Source: an uncultured Oscillospiraceae bacterium (GTDB lineage: Bacteria > Bacillota > Clostridia > Oscillospirales > Oscillospiraceae). Taken from it: a stretch of DNA of 64,000 bases. Location of the stretch: contig CANPWZ010000005.1 in assembly GCA_947585425.1 (NCBI GenBank), positions 40,506 to 104,505 on the forward strand, in the 5' to 3' direction. Made by a program: the position numbers and the translations under genes. Below the pieces are notes generated by a model, which worked only from the letters and a program-made list of their open reading frames with translations, was not told where the DNA came from and ran no database searches. The stretch's first letter is position 1, and each line of letters opens with the position of its first letter. This document shows, piece by piece, positions 1-10,254 of this stretch.

Positions 1-2757
1 ACCTCTTCGGGCACCGGTTCCGGCGAGTCCGCCACCACGGGCGCGTCTCTGGCGGAGTCCCTGAAAGCGGCGGGCTTTGCCGTCAATGAGCGGGTAGTGG
101 AACACTACCGGAACAACAGCACGGCCCACGGGAAGGGCACGGCCGCCGGCGGCGGCGGCGACAAGGGCGACTGGTCCCTGGGTAAGGAGGCGGATTTCCC
201 CACCGGCGATCTGGCCGCTACCTTTGCCGATTATAGCGACGCCGCCATTCTGGTCCTGAACCGCAGCGGCGGCGAGGGCGGCGATCTGGCCCGCACTATG
301 GACAACCACGGGGGCGCCCATGAGGAGAGCTATCTGCAGCTGTCCCCCTCTGAACGCGCGACCCTGAAAGGCATCAAGGACAGCGGCGCTTTTGATATGG
401 TCATTGTCCTTGTTAACTCCGCCAACGCCATGGAGCTGGGCTTCCTGGATGAGTACGGCGTGGACGCCTGCCTGTGGTACGCCGGACTGGGTACCAACGG
501 CATCGCATCCGTGGGTGAGGTCCTGGCCGGTAAGGTGAACCCTTCCGGCAGGCTGGTGGATACCTATGTGTACGACAACTTCTCCGCGCCCGCCATGCAG
601 AACATGGGCGACTACCGGTTCCTGTTTGACGGAAAGCTCTCGGATTACTCGTACACCAACTATGCGGAGTCCATCTATGTGGGCTATCGCTACTATGAGA
701 CCCGGTATGAGGACGTGGTCATGGGAACGCCCAATGCCGGTGAATACGACTACAGCAAGACCGTGATCTATCCCTTCGGCTACGGACTGTCCTACACCGA
801 CTTTGAATGGAGCAATTACTCCGTTGCCGTAGAGGGCGATACCGTCAAGGTGAGCGTTGACATTAAGAATAACGGCTCCATGGCGGGCAAAGAGGTCGTT
901 GAGGTCTACTTCCAGTCCCCCTATACCCAGTATGACATCGACAATCGGATCGAGAAAGCCGCGGTCAATCTGGTGGCCTTCGACAAGACGGATATGATCC
1001 AGCCCGGCGACACCGCCCATATGGAGATCACCTTCCCGCTGAGCGATATGAAGTCCTATGACGCCTACGGCGAGTATAAGACCTATTTCCTTGAGGCGGG
1101 CGATTACTACATCACCGCCGCGAAGAATGCCCATGAGGCGGTCAATAACATCCTGGCCGCCAAGGGCTACACCGATCTGGTGGGGAATGGCGACGCGGCT
1201 TTTGCTGGCAAGCACACACAGGCCGAAGCTCTTGTCTGCGACGAGAGCGCAAATGAAGATGTAAAGATCACCAATCAGTTCGATGACGCCGTGCTGGCGG
1301 CTGACACCTATCTCTCCCGCAGCAACTGGTCCAGGATGGACGGCGGGGCCGGCTCCGCTTACGCGGACGTGCTGGGCGCGGGCAGCCTTTCCACCGCCAC
1401 AGGTCAGCAAGGGGGAGCCTCCAATACTATGGGAGCCAATGGAACGGTAGGTACCCTTGAGGCCCCGGCGGATGTCCGTGAAGCCGTTGTGACGGAGGGA
1501 TATGAGGCATCCGGCAATCCTACCCCCATCGACTCCTATACCGCCAACCGCACCTACAGCGAGGAGAACGGCCTGGAGCTCGTGGATCTCCGCGGGGTCG
1601 AGTATGACTCTCCCGAATGGGATCTGCTGCTGAACCAGATGAAGTTCTCCGAGATTTATGAGCTCTTCGGCCACGCCGGTTACGGCACCATCGAGGCCGC
1701 CACCATCAACAAACCCAAGACGCTGGAATACGACGGACCTACCGGTATCAACAGCTTTGTCAATGATATGTCGGGATACAGCTTCCCCAACGAGATCTCG
1801 GTGGCAGCTACCTGGAATGTGGATCTGGTCATTGAAGAAGGCCGCATGATCGGCAATGATATGATCAAGATGTCCGAGGGACAGTACAAGGTCTCCGGTT
1901 GGTATGCCCCCGCTGTCAACATCCACAGGACTCCGTTCTCCGGGCGGAACTATGAATACTACAGCGAAGATCCCATCCTGTCCGGCAAAATGGTGACTGC
2001 GGTGATCCAGGGAGTGCAGTCCAAGGGCGCTTACGTCTATCTGAAACACTTTGCCCTGAATGACCAGGAGACCAACCGCTCTGTCAATGGCCAGGTATCG
2101 ACTTTCTCCACCGAGCAGGCCATTCGTGAGATCTACCTGAAACCCTTTGAGCTTGGCGTAACAGCGGGTGGAGCCAAGGGAATCATGACGTCGATGAACC
2201 GTGTGGGCACCTGCACGGCCGCCGGAAACTATGCCCTGATCACCTCGGTCCTGAGAAACGAATGGGGCTTCCACGGCGCTGTCATTACCGACTACAGCAG
2301 CAGCCTCAGCCCGGCCGCGGCCGACCAGATCCTCGCCGCGGGAGGCGACCTCATAATGTGCAGCGCCTGGAATGCACAGACCGGCGCGCTGTCTGACTTC
2401 AACGCTGAGTGGATTCGTTCCCTTCTGCGCGGCGCGATCCATAACGTCCTGTACGTCCAGGCCAACAGTCTGGCCATGAACGGTCTGGCACACGGTGCGG
2501 TCTACGACCCCGGCTTCCCGGTCTACAAGATCATCCTGATCGCGGCCTGGGTGCTGGTGGGTATCGGGATCGTGGTAGGCGGCTTCTTCGTCTATCGGAC
2601 GATCCCCTGGAACGAGGATCGCTGGTACGGCAGAAAACGCATTACAAAGAAAGGCTGGATCATCATCGGCTGTGTTGCGGCGGCCATCGTTGCGGCCATC
2701 GTCATCGCGTTCTGTGTGCTGATCCTGCCTGAGTTGACCAAGGCGCTTGTCATGTGA
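1..2757 (+). CDS. Glycoside hydrolase family 3 (beta-glucosidase-like), 5'-truncated by window edge, C-terminal transmembrane segment
   Basis: Frame is open from base 1 (track start 97 is an internal GTG). GH3 C-domain and FnIII-like segment (YPFGYGLSYTDFEWSNYSV...VKNNGSMAGKEVVEVYFQSPY) come first, then TIM-barrel motifs (YDGPTGINSF, YAPAVNIHRTPFSGRNYEYYSEDP, YLKHFALNDQETNR, VITDYSS), then a TM helix. Confidence 0.88.
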   Translation, partial: TSSGTGSGESATTGASLAESLKAAGFAVNERVVEHYRNNSTAHGKGTAAGGGGDKGDWSLGKEADFPTGDLAATFADYSDAAILVLNRSGGEGGDLARTMDNHGGAHEESYLQLSPSERATLKGIKDSGAFDMVIVLVNSANAMELGFLDEYGVDACLWYAGLGTNGIASVGEVLAGKVNPSGRLVDTYVYDNFSAPAMQNMGDYRFLFDGKLSDYSYTNYAESIYVGYRYYETRYEDVVMGTPNAGEYDYSKTVIYPFGYGLSYTDFEWSNYSVAVEGDTVKVSVDIKNNGSMAGKEVVEVYFQSPYTQYDIDNRIEKAAVNLVAFDKTDMIQPGDTAHMEITFPLSDMKSYDAYGEYKTYFLEAGDYYITAAKNAHEAVNNILAAKGYTDLVGNGDAAFAGKHTQAEALVCDESANEDVKITNQFDDAVLAADTYLSRSNWSRMDGGAGSAYADVLGAGSLSTATGQQGGASNTMGANGTVGTLEAPADVREAVVTEGYEASGNPTPIDSYTANRTYSEENGLELVDLRGVEYDSPEWDLLLNQMKFSEIYELFGHAGYGTIEAATINKPKTLEYDGPTGINSFVNDMSGYSFPNEISVAATWNVDLVIEEGRMIGNDMIKMSEGQYKVSGWYAPAVNIHRTPFSGRNYEYYSEDPILSGKMVTAVIQGVQSKGAYVYLKHFALNDQETNRSVNGQVSTFSTEQAIREIYLKPFELGVTAGGAKGIMTSMNRVGTCTAAGNYALITSVLRNEWGFHGAVITDYSSSLSPAAADQILAAGGDLIMCSAWNAQTGALSDFNAEWIRSLLRGAIHNVLYVQANSLAMNGLAHGAVYDPGFPVYKIILIAAWVLVGIGIVVGGFFVYRTIPWNEDRWYGRKRITKKGWIIIGCVAAAIVAAIVIAFCVLILPELTKALVM

Positions 2758-2929
2758 GCAGGCTGCCTGCCCCGCTTCTTTTGAGCGCGGGGAGAACTGA
2801 TCTGAAGAAACCGCGTTAAGCGCGTTTCCTCCTACTTTTCCAAACGGCAGAGGCCGGGCCTGAAAAGGTCCGGCCTTTGCCGTGAATTACGCATAAGTCC
2901 ATATTATCAAAATCCTGTCATACGAGGCT

Positions 2930-3151
2930 TTAGCGTGGTAGTTTTTGCTGCCACACCCCGCCAGCATGGTCTAGGAGCAGGTGCAGCCTCTGTCGGATCG
3001 TTGCAGGGTCTATAGGCGCGTCCTCCTTCTTGCTGGAAGGAAACATCCATCTGGAATCGATTCTGTCCTTGTATCTCTTTAGGACCTCTGCCACCATACC
3101 CGGTTTTTCAGCATTTGCCAACTGAATTAAAAAGCACCTATATGTATCCAT
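2930..3151 (-). CDS. Small hypothetical protein
   Basis: Open frame whose start overlaps the 3' end of the adjacent minus-strand gene by 14 bp. Confidence 0.45.
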   Translation of the reverse strand: MDTYRCFLIQLANAEKPGMVAEVLKRYKDRIDSRWMFPSSKKEDAPIDPATIRQRLHLLLDHAGGVWQQKLPR

Positions 3152-4271
3152 TCTCCCGCAGCACCCGAACCGCCGCCCCGAATTTCATCCGTTTGACATC
3201 GACCGTCGGCCCACAAACCCGGCGCATCATCTCCTCCTGAAAATCAAAGCAATACACTGTCCCCTTGACCTCTAGAGTCTCTATGCCCCAAACAAACCGC
3301 CTGATCCGGGGCATATCGCAGGTATAGCCGAACAGCACCAGCCCGCCGTTCCCATCAGCGGCGTCACACTCGATTCTTTTGGAACTTTCGGGGATCAGGG
3401 TCAGTCCCTTCAACAAAATGCTGTCGATAAGCTTCTTCGCGCTCGGGTTGCATAGTATATTGAGGATTATTTCGCCATGATAGTCGCTTGTCAGGTAATG
3501 AAAGTGTTCAAAATCATCCAGCACCGTTTGGTTGCGGCCTTTTTTCTTTCCGCCGCGCATCAGGACTTCCATCTGGCCCATGTCCGAGGCAAACATGATG
3601 GCGTCTGGCCTTTTCATCAGATAGCGGCCCGCATGCTCGCAGTTGCTAAGATCGTAGGTGATAAACACCCTAAGCCGCGCTTCAGAGTCGGAATCCCACT
3701 TCATTTCCGATGACCCGGTATTGAAGATGAGATAGATGTCGTCATAACAGAACAAAATGCCGGTGGCCCGGGAGCCGGTGAACTTTCTGCCCTCGTCTCC
3801 ACTGCCCTTGACCTCCAGCGAGGTGTAGTAAGCGGGGTATCTGATAGCCGAGAGCGCTGTCCCGCCGTTCTCTCGAAAAATATCGGACTTTTCCCAGGGG
3901 AACACATAGAATCCGGCGTTGAACATGGTCACAAGCACCTCTGCCATACGGTGGAGCCGGATCCGTCTCGCGGCGGCGTATTTGGGGGCGTTCAGTACGG
4001 AGTCGCCGGCGAGGATACTGCCATATCGATCCGGCTGCCGGGTGAGCAGCAGGTCTTTCGCTTTTGATGTCAGCCGCAGTCCGTGCAGCCCGTCATGGCT
4101 GTATTTATAGATCAGACCCGCCTTCTTCATCTGTGTGATGGCATTACGTTTATAGTATTCTGAATAGGGCAAACTGCTCACCAGAGCGGAGGGAAACTCG
4201 CCGGACAGAGCGATCAGAATGAGCAGCAGATCGGGAAATGTGTTCGGCGTCGGCAGAGATACATTGTTCAT
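3138..4271 (-). CDS. Winged-helix 'replication-relaxation'-like hypothetical protein of plasmid/integrative elements
   Basis: ORF 3138-4574; start placed at ATG 4271 (MNNVSLPTPNTFPD...), preceded by GGAAGGAG. N-terminal wHTH-like region (SSLPYSEYYKRNAITQMKKAGLIYKY). Confidence 0.6.
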   Translation of the reverse strand: MNNVSLPTPNTFPDLLLILIALSGEFPSALVSSLPYSEYYKRNAITQMKKAGLIYKYSHDGLHGLRLTSKAKDLLLTRQPDRYGSILAGDSVLNAPKYAAARRIRLHRMAEVLVTMFNAGFYVFPWEKSDIFRENGGTALSAIRYPAYYTSLEVKGSGDEGRKFTGSRATGILFCYDDIYLIFNTGSSEMKWDSDSEARLRVFITYDLSNCEHAGRYLMKRPDAIMFASDMGQMEVLMRGGKKKGRNQTVLDDFEHFHYLTSDYHGEIILNILCNPSAKKLIDSILLKGLTLIPESSKRIECDAADGNGGLVLFGYTCDMPRIRRFVWGIETLEVKGTVYCFDFQEEMMRRVCGPTVDVKRMKFGAAVRVLRENGYI

Positions 4272-4455
4272 TGACAGATCGTCTCCTTCCCATGGGCTAA
4301 CGCCCATGCTCAGTCGACTTGGGCGTATCCTTTCGGTTAAAGTGTTCCTGAAAGCGTGATATTGCAACGGTTCCCGGCTTCGGCTGGGATGCGGAAAAAA
4401 TTTTTGCGAAAAATGGCTCAAATTCCATGTGGTTTTTGTGTCGGATAATGGGGAT

Positions 4456-5115
4456 TCAGCCCTCGATTTCCTTGTGGTCTTCCCGCTCCTGAAGCCACCG
4501 TGGGAAGCGGTCACGTTCCATAAAATACATCTCAACGGTATGGCGATTGCCCAATTCCACCGAGTGATAAACATCGATGTACTTCATGCTGTCGTCAACC
4601 AGCAGATACGCCGCAGCAGCATCCAGATACAACTTCAGTTCCAGGTTGTCCGCGTCAGGGATCACCCCTTTGAACGTCTCCTGGTCATAGGTAAGGATGA
4701 AACTGACGACACAATGGCGGCGATACCGCGAAAAGCGGTGTTCTTTACAATACGCCTCCAACGAGAAGAATAATGGGTCATACAGAAATTCAGAGGGCCG
4801 TTTCTTGCTGTTTCCCGGAGCGATACCCGGCAAGGTGATCTTGAAGATCCCGTCCTGTTCACAGAATTTGATCCCCATTTCCTCCGCTGCCCAGAGCAAA
4901 TATTTATACTTCCTGATCGATGTTGTCTCGTAGAGCAGATGCCGGAGCCGGCAGGCCAGCCATTCGGCTCGCCGCTGGGCCTCCTCCTGGCAGGTCACAT
5001 ACTCGTCCGGGAACCGCTCGATATCGACAGTGTCCATGGCACGGACTGTCTCTTCAAGGCGTTCTGCATCCCGTGTGATACTTTTGATCCTTTTGTCCAG
5101 TTGTTCCTGTGTCAT
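4456..5115 (-). CDS. Hypothetical protein of the integrated element
   Basis: 219-aa ORF, colinear with the other minus-strand element genes. Confidence 0.6.
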   Translation of the reverse strand: MTQEQLDKRIKSITRDAERLEETVRAMDTVDIERFPDEYVTCQEEAQRRAEWLACRLRHLLYETTSIRKYKYLLWAAEEMGIKFCEQDGIFKITLPGIAPGNSKKRPSEFLYDPLFFSLEAYCKEHRFSRYRRHCVVSFILTYDQETFKGVIPDADNLELKLYLDAAAAYLLVDDSMKYIDVYHSVELGNRHTVEMYFMERDRFPRWLQEREDHKEIEG

Positions 5116-5274
5116 AATAAACCTCCATTTTTTGTAGTTGAGTTACCGATAGCAGAAAAGTATCGCTCTGCTGTCATGTCGTTTGCATATTGGAATTCTG
5201 ATAGCAGAAGCGGTCCTATCTCATATCAGCCGGTTCACGCATCCGATAGCAGACCGGGCCGCTTTTGCTATTGC

Positions 5275-5619
5275 TCAGAGGCCGTTGATAAAATCCAGCG
5301 CCGCGTCAAAGTCCTCCGTCGATTCCGGTGAGGGGGCGGGTGGGGATGTGATCGGCGCCGCCGCGGGAACAGACCGCAGGCTCTGCTCGATGGTCTCCTG
5401 CACCCGCCTCAGGAAAGCGTCCTCCTTCTCCCTCGTTTCGAGGTACGGGTCGGCGGCAAGACAGGACTTTCGGAGGAAATGATCGTTGACCGCCGCGACG
5501 ACCGCCTTGTTCAGCGACTTGTACTCCTCTTTGCCAATACCCTGTAGATACTCAAGGGCCGTCCGATCGCCGGGCCTGTCCAGATTGAAGCGAAGTATTG
5601 TGGTGTAGACGCGGCTCAT
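5275..5619 (-). CDS. Small hypothetical protein downstream of the ParM-like gene
   Basis: 114-aa ORF overlapping the stop of the ParM-like gene by 4 bp. Confidence 0.55.
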   Translation of the reverse strand: MSRVYTTILRFNLDRPGDRTALEYLQGIGKEEYKSLNKAVVAAVNDHFLRKSCLAADPYLETREKEDAFLRRVQETIEQSLRSVPAAAPITSPPAPSPESTEDFDAALDFINGL

Positions 5620-6551
5620 ACCACGCCCCCAGAGCCGCCCCGGAGCTTGTACTTTGCCAGAACCTCATAGCCCTTCGCCGTAGCGTGGATGTCGCTGTTG
5701 ATCTCCACCCGCTCCGGGTCATACCGACCGAAGTTCCGAATAAGACAGCCTCCGCCGCCCAAAACGTAGAGCTTCATCAGGCCGGCGTCGTACTCATGCT
5801 CCCGCAGGCGGCGCATGATGCCGGCGGCATATTCGGAGGCGCTCTGCCGGATCACGTCCAGATAGCGTTCGTCGATGTCAGCCGTACCGTACCGAAGCAC
5901 CGCCTCGATAACAGAGTCATCCGCCGCTGTACCGAATTTTTGCATCAGCTTTTCCCGCGCCGCCAGCATGCACTGGTGGGTGCCGTACTTCTCCGTGAAG
6001 CATTTGGAGGGGACCGGCTTTCCGTTGTTGATGTACATGATGTTCATAGTGCCGTTCCCGATGTCGCAGAGCATATTGATGCCCCGGAACTCGCGCAGCC
6101 GGTTCGCAACCGCTGAGAAGTCCTGGGGAAAGATATCAGCCCCCGCGAACTCCACATGGCAGGCCCTTCCCCGAAAGGTGAAATCTGCCGCGTCATTCTG
6201 GAGCAGATATGCCTTGAATACGTCCTTCTGCCCGCTGACCCAGGTGAGGGGCAGCCCCGCCGCCAGGTGGACGCGGGCGGAAGTGAGATCCATGATGTGC
6301 ATCTCGCGGGCAATGGCCGCCAACGTCAGGATATAGAAATCCATGTCCTGGATCTTGTCCGCTGTAATTTCCTTGTGCCCGTCCCCCACGGTATAATAGC
6401 GGCCGCCGTAGACGAGCAGATTGCTCTTGAAGGTGGGTTCCCGGTCATAGGCGGTCACGCCGGTCTGGAAACAGGTGTGGGCGGTTTTGATGTTCCCATA
6501 GCCGTGGTCGATCCCAATGATGACAGGCTCCTCAAAATGAAAGCTGTTCAT
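5616..6551 (-). CDS. ParM/StbA-like actin-family plasmid segregation ATPase
   Basis: Actin-like motifs IGIDHGYGNIKTAH, LCDIGNGTMNIMYI, LYVLGGGGCLIRNF. Confidence 0.82.
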   Translation of the reverse strand: MNSFHFEEPVIIGIDHGYGNIKTAHTCFQTGVTAYDREPTFKSNLLVYGGRYYTVGDGHKEITADKIQDMDFYILTLAAIAREMHIMDLTSARVHLAAGLPLTWVSGQKDVFKAYLLQNDAADFTFRGRACHVEFAGADIFPQDFSAVANRLREFRGINMLCDIGNGTMNIMYINNGKPVPSKCFTEKYGTHQCMLAAREKLMQKFGTAADDSVIEAVLRYGTADIDERYLDVIRQSASEYAAGIMRRLREHEYDAGLMKLYVLGGGGCLIRNFGRYDPERVEINSDIHATAKGYEVLAKYKLRGGSGGVV

Positions 6552-7480
6552 GATACTCTCCTCTCACCGTCCCCGGTTTCCCCCGGCTGGGCGCCTAACA
6601 GTTTGATGAATCGCTCCAGGCTGGCAGCCGCTTGCGCCGCGAACTCCACCAACTTTTTTTGCTGCACGGTGGACAGTAATTCAAAATAGGTCTCTTGGCG
6701 TTCCTGAACCAGTCCGGTCAAATAGCAGATCCGCATCGCGGCCTCCTCAAAGGTTTGCGTATAGAGGGCGGCGCTGTCATAGCCGGCACTTTTATCTTTC
6801 CACTGGTCTGGCTGGATACCGTACTGGTCTATTGTTTTGATTTTCCCTCTGGCGAGCAGGCCGGCCGCTTCCTCCTGCTGTTCGGGGTCCAGACGGGCAA
6901 GCTTCTCCAAGGTCTGCTGCGTGACCCCGCCCTCGATCCCTTTCAGGATATCGCGCGTTTTGTCCGTCAGCCTTTCCGCGATCTGGACACGCCGTTCAAC
7001 GGTCCGCGGCGAGACGCCCAGCCGTTCGGCGGCATCCTCCGCAAAGGACTTGACCTGACCATCCCGACAATTTGGCGGCTTGACCGCCGCGCTCCGCCTA
7101 TCGCCCCCGTGCCTTTTCTCCGGGTGGAGCTCCTCGTAGAGCTTTTTCCTGCTTGCAAGCAGTTGACCCAATTCCAGATCGGAAGGCGAGGTGCGGAACA
7201 GGTTTTCGTCGATCTCCATGATTTTCGCCTGCACCGGATCCAGTTCCAGAACAGAGCATTCAATCTCCGTCCATCCAAGCAGCTTTGCCGCCTCCAGACG
7301 GTGCAGGCCGGCCACCAGGCGATACCCTGCGTCCACCGTGATGGGGTTCGCCAGGCCGACCTCATCCATGCTCCCCGCGAGCTTTTCCACTGCCTCCGGC
7401 TCAACTTTCCGCCGGCCGGGCGGGACCTTGATTTTTTTGATGGCTATTTTCATAAATGTCTCCTTATAATTTGATTTCAA
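6548..7480 (-). CDS. ParB/Spo0J-type partition protein
   Basis: ParB N-domain (IAIKKIKVPPGRR...LAGSMDEVGLANPITV...YRLVAGLHRLEAAKLLGWTEIEC) and HTH (AAERLGVSPRTVERRVQIAERL). Confidence 0.88.
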   Translation of the reverse strand: MKSNYKETFMKIAIKKIKVPPGRRKVEPEAVEKLAGSMDEVGLANPITVDAGYRLVAGLHRLEAAKLLGWTEIECSVLELDPVQAKIMEIDENLFRTSPSDLELGQLLASRKKLYEELHPEKRHGGDRRSAAVKPPNCRDGQVKSFAEDAAERLGVSPRTVERRVQIAERLTDKTRDILKGIEGGVTQQTLEKLARLDPEQQEEAAGLLARGKIKTIDQYGIQPDQWKDKSAGYDSAALYTQTFEEAAMRICYLTGLVQERQETYFELLSTVQQKKLVEFAAQAAASLERFIKLLGAQPGETGDGERRVS

Positions 7481-7699
7481 CTATTGCCTCCGGCGCCGGG
7501 TATCGGTCCCCGCCCCGTGGTCATCCGTTTCGTCCAGGTTCAGCTGCCTCAACAGCTCAGGAACATTGATGTAGTAGGTCGAACCGCTCTTGACGTGCGG
7601 AACCGTCCCGTTCTTGCAGCCCTTCCGGAGAAAGTACTGTGACAGGCCCGTCGTCCTGCAGGCATCCCCAATTTTCTGAAATGGAACCGTAGACATCAC
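7481..7699 (-). CDS. Small excisionase/MerR-like helix-turn-helix protein
   Basis: 72 aa, GDACRTTGLSQYFLRKGCKNGTVPHVKSGSTYYINVPELLRQL resembles excisionase-type wHTH. Confidence 0.65.
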   Translation of the reverse strand: MMSTVPFQKIGDACRTTGLSQYFLRKGCKNGTVPHVKSGSTYYINVPELLRQLNLDETDDHGAGTDTRRRRQ

Positions 7700-7742
7700 C
7701 TCCCCTCGTTCAAATTTCGCATTTTAGCGTTATCTATTATAT

Positions 7743-7762
7743 TTATCGCTTATTTGCGATAA
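7743..7762. promoter_or_regulatory. Perfect inverted repeat TTATCGC-N6-GCGATAA, candidate operator
   Basis: Lies in the AT-rich divergent intergenic region between the excisionase-like gene and the XRE regulator. Confidence 0.5.
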
Positions 7763-7904
7763 CTGCATCATACATCATCTTCCTTATTTTGTCAATCACT
7801 ATTTTACAATTTCTAAAATCTTTCTTTTGCGCCCCATTCTATTCTTGCATTAGTGCGACAGCCGTGCTATAATAAGGCTCACCTTAACGCAAGGAGGGCG
7901 GATC

Positions 7905-8471
7905 ATGACGACAGGAGAAAAAATGCGCGTCCGGCGCAAAGAGCTGGGTATGAGCGTGGATGAACTGGCGGCCAAGGTGGGCAAGAACCGCGCCACCATC
8001 TACCGCTACGAGAACGACGCCATCGAAATGCCGGCCAGTATGCTCAAACCCCTGGCTGACGCGCTGGACACCACTCCGGACGACCTGATGGATTGGAATA
8101 TGCTGCTCAAAGAAATCGCAGAGCGCGACGCAAAGATGGATAGCGTACTTCCCCTCATCGAAAACGGTGTCTCCGTTGGAGGCGGCGCCCACAGCTACAT
8201 TCTGCTCAAAGCGCTCAACCGCGGGGGGCATCTGGGGCACGATCTCCAATCCCTGCTTGACGTACTGTACCGGCTCAACTCGGCGGGCTGCGACGTGGAA
8301 ATGCACGGCATCCGCATCCTGGCCGAGCTGGCGGCTTCATTCGACCAAAAGTCCCTGGAGAATTTGATCTCTTACGCCGAGTACCTGGACGTAAAACACC
8401 AGGAGAAGATAGGAGAATCTATCACCCATCCCTATCAGCTTGAACGCTCCGATGCACTTCTGTTGGACTAA
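7905..8471 (+). CDS. XRE-family transcriptional regulator
   Basis: N-terminal Cro/cI HTH: TGEKMRVRRKELGMSVDELAAKVGKNRATIYRYENDAIEMPASMLKPLADAL. Confidence 0.85.
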   Translation: MTTGEKMRVRRKELGMSVDELAAKVGKNRATIYRYENDAIEMPASMLKPLADALDTTPDDLMDWNMLLKEIAERDAKMDSVLPLIENGVSVGGGAHSYILLKALNRGGHLGHDLQSLLDVLYRLNSAGCDVEMHGIRILAELAASFDQKSLENLISYAEYLDVKHQEKIGESITHPYQLERSDALLLD

Positions 8472-8485
8472 AGAAAGGAACTCAT

Positions 8486-9682
8486 ATGGCATCAACACGC
8501 AAACTTACCACAAAAGACGGCCGCGTTTTTTATGAGATCAGCGTCAGCCGGGGCCGGGGCAAGTCCCGTCTCACCCGCCGCTGGTATCCCCCGAAGGGTT
8601 GGAGCCGCAAGGCTATTGAGCGGGAGTTGACAGCTGTAGCCGCCGAGTTTGAGCGCCAGAGCGACGCCGGCGAGGTCGTCAGCCGGGCGGAACACCGGGA
8701 GCGGGAGGCCCAGGAGGCGGCGGAGGCGGCAAAGATCCTCACCTTCCGGCAATATGGGGAACGGGTCTTTATGCCGGCCAAGACGGTCACCATGAGCGAG
8801 AACAGCCGCGCCAACTACCAGGGCTATTTGGACAAGAAGATCTATCCGGCCCTTGGCGACATCAAGCTCCCGGAGATCACCCCAGCACAGATCACCGCCC
8901 TGCTCTTGGACATTCAGACTGAGGGTAAAGCACACAGCACGGTCCTCAAGGTCTACACCATCCTGCACAGCTTTTTCAAAATGGCCTACCTGGGAGACAT
9001 GATCCAGCGCAATCCGATGGACAAGGTAGAGCGTCCGAAGCCCAGAAAAGATGAGGTCAAGCCCGCCGAAGTCAGCGCCTACACCGCTCAGGAAGTCCAG
9101 CAGATCATAGCGGGGCTGAAGGATGAGCCTCTAAAATGGCAGGCATTGATTCATCTGCTGATCGACACTGGTATCCGGCGAGGTGAGTGCTGTGCCCTCC
9201 AGTGGAAGAATATCGACTTCAAGACCGGAGCTGTCACTATCTGTGGGAATCTCTGCTACACCAAGCAGAAAGGCGTCTATCTGGACACCCCCAAGAACGG
9301 CCGCACCCGCACCGTTTATGCGGGTGATGATACTGTCGCCCTGCTCCGTCAACTCCGAACCGAACAGGCCAAGAAGGCGCTCAGCACTTATGTATTCACT
9401 CAGGAGGGAAGCCCGGAGCCGATGCACCCCCAGAGCCCCACAAGGTATTTGAAGAAGTTTTCAGAGCGATGCGGCGTCCCTGGCCTGCATCCGCACAAGC
9501 TCCGGCACACCTTCGCCAGCGTGGCCATCATCAGCGGTGCCGATGTAGCCAGCGTGTCTGAGGCCCTGGGGCACAGCGACAAGGCCGTGACCCTGCGGAT
9601 GTATACCCATGCGGACCAGGAGAGCATCAGCAAGGCCGCTCAAATCTACCGGGAGGCAATAAAAAAAGCCGGGCAGGGATGA
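8486..9682 (+). CDS. Site-specific tyrosine recombinase/integrase
   Basis: N-terminal SAM-like domain and catalytic motifs DTGIRRGECCALQW, LHPHKLRHTFASVAI, LGHSDKAVTLRMYTH. Confidence 0.93.
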   Translation: MASTRKLTTKDGRVFYEISVSRGRGKSRLTRRWYPPKGWSRKAIERELTAVAAEFERQSDAGEVVSRAEHREREAQEAAEAAKILTFRQYGERVFMPAKTVTMSENSRANYQGYLDKKIYPALGDIKLPEITPAQITALLLDIQTEGKAHSTVLKVYTILHSFFKMAYLGDMIQRNPMDKVERPKPRKDEVKPAEVSAYTAQEVQQIIAGLKDEPLKWQALIHLLIDTGIRRGECCALQWKNIDFKTGAVTICGNLCYTKQKGVYLDTPKNGRTRTVYAGDDTVALLRQLRTEQAKKALSTYVFTQEGSPEPMHPQSPTRYLKKFSERCGVPGLHPHKLRHTFASVAIISGADVASVSEALGHSDKAVTLRMYTHADQESISKAAQIYREAIKKAGQG

Positions 9683-9788
9683 CCTGTCCGGCTTGCTTTT
9701 TCATGTCGGTGTCGGTTTCTGTGTCGGTTTCTCTGAAAAACCGGATTTCGGCAAAACAACGAAAATGTCAAAAAGTTGTAGTCTAAAA

Positions 9789-9827
9789 ACAAAAGGCACT
9801 TAAAACCGAAGTTTTAAGTGCCTTTTG
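9789..9827. terminator. Hairpin aaaaggcacttaaaac-cga-agttttaagtgccttttg between integrase and tRNA-Thr
   Basis: Near-perfect inverted repeat ending in a T-rich tract; placed to terminate both the + integrase and the - tRNAs. Confidence 0.7.
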
Positions 9828-9828
9828 T

Positions 9829-9904
<76 letters not shown>

Positions 9905-9907
9905 GGA

Positions 9908-9984
<77 letters not shown>

Positions 9985-10254
9985 ATCTGCTGTACAGGTC
10001 TGCGGATGCGCCGTCCGGCGGGCGGCGTCTGCATCAACAGAACGTGCTGATTATACTCTGCCCAGCGCCGTTTGTCAATCCTTTTTTTCGGATATTTTTG
10101 ACCGCCCGCCCGTCTATCAAGGCCGCCGCAGCATGACAACGGCACCCCCCCCGCCGGCGTCAACAGAATTTTTATGCCGCCGCCCCATCTTTAATACACA
10201 TTTAATGAAATTTATGTTATAATATGTGAAATCAAACTGGGGAGGTGGGGAGAT

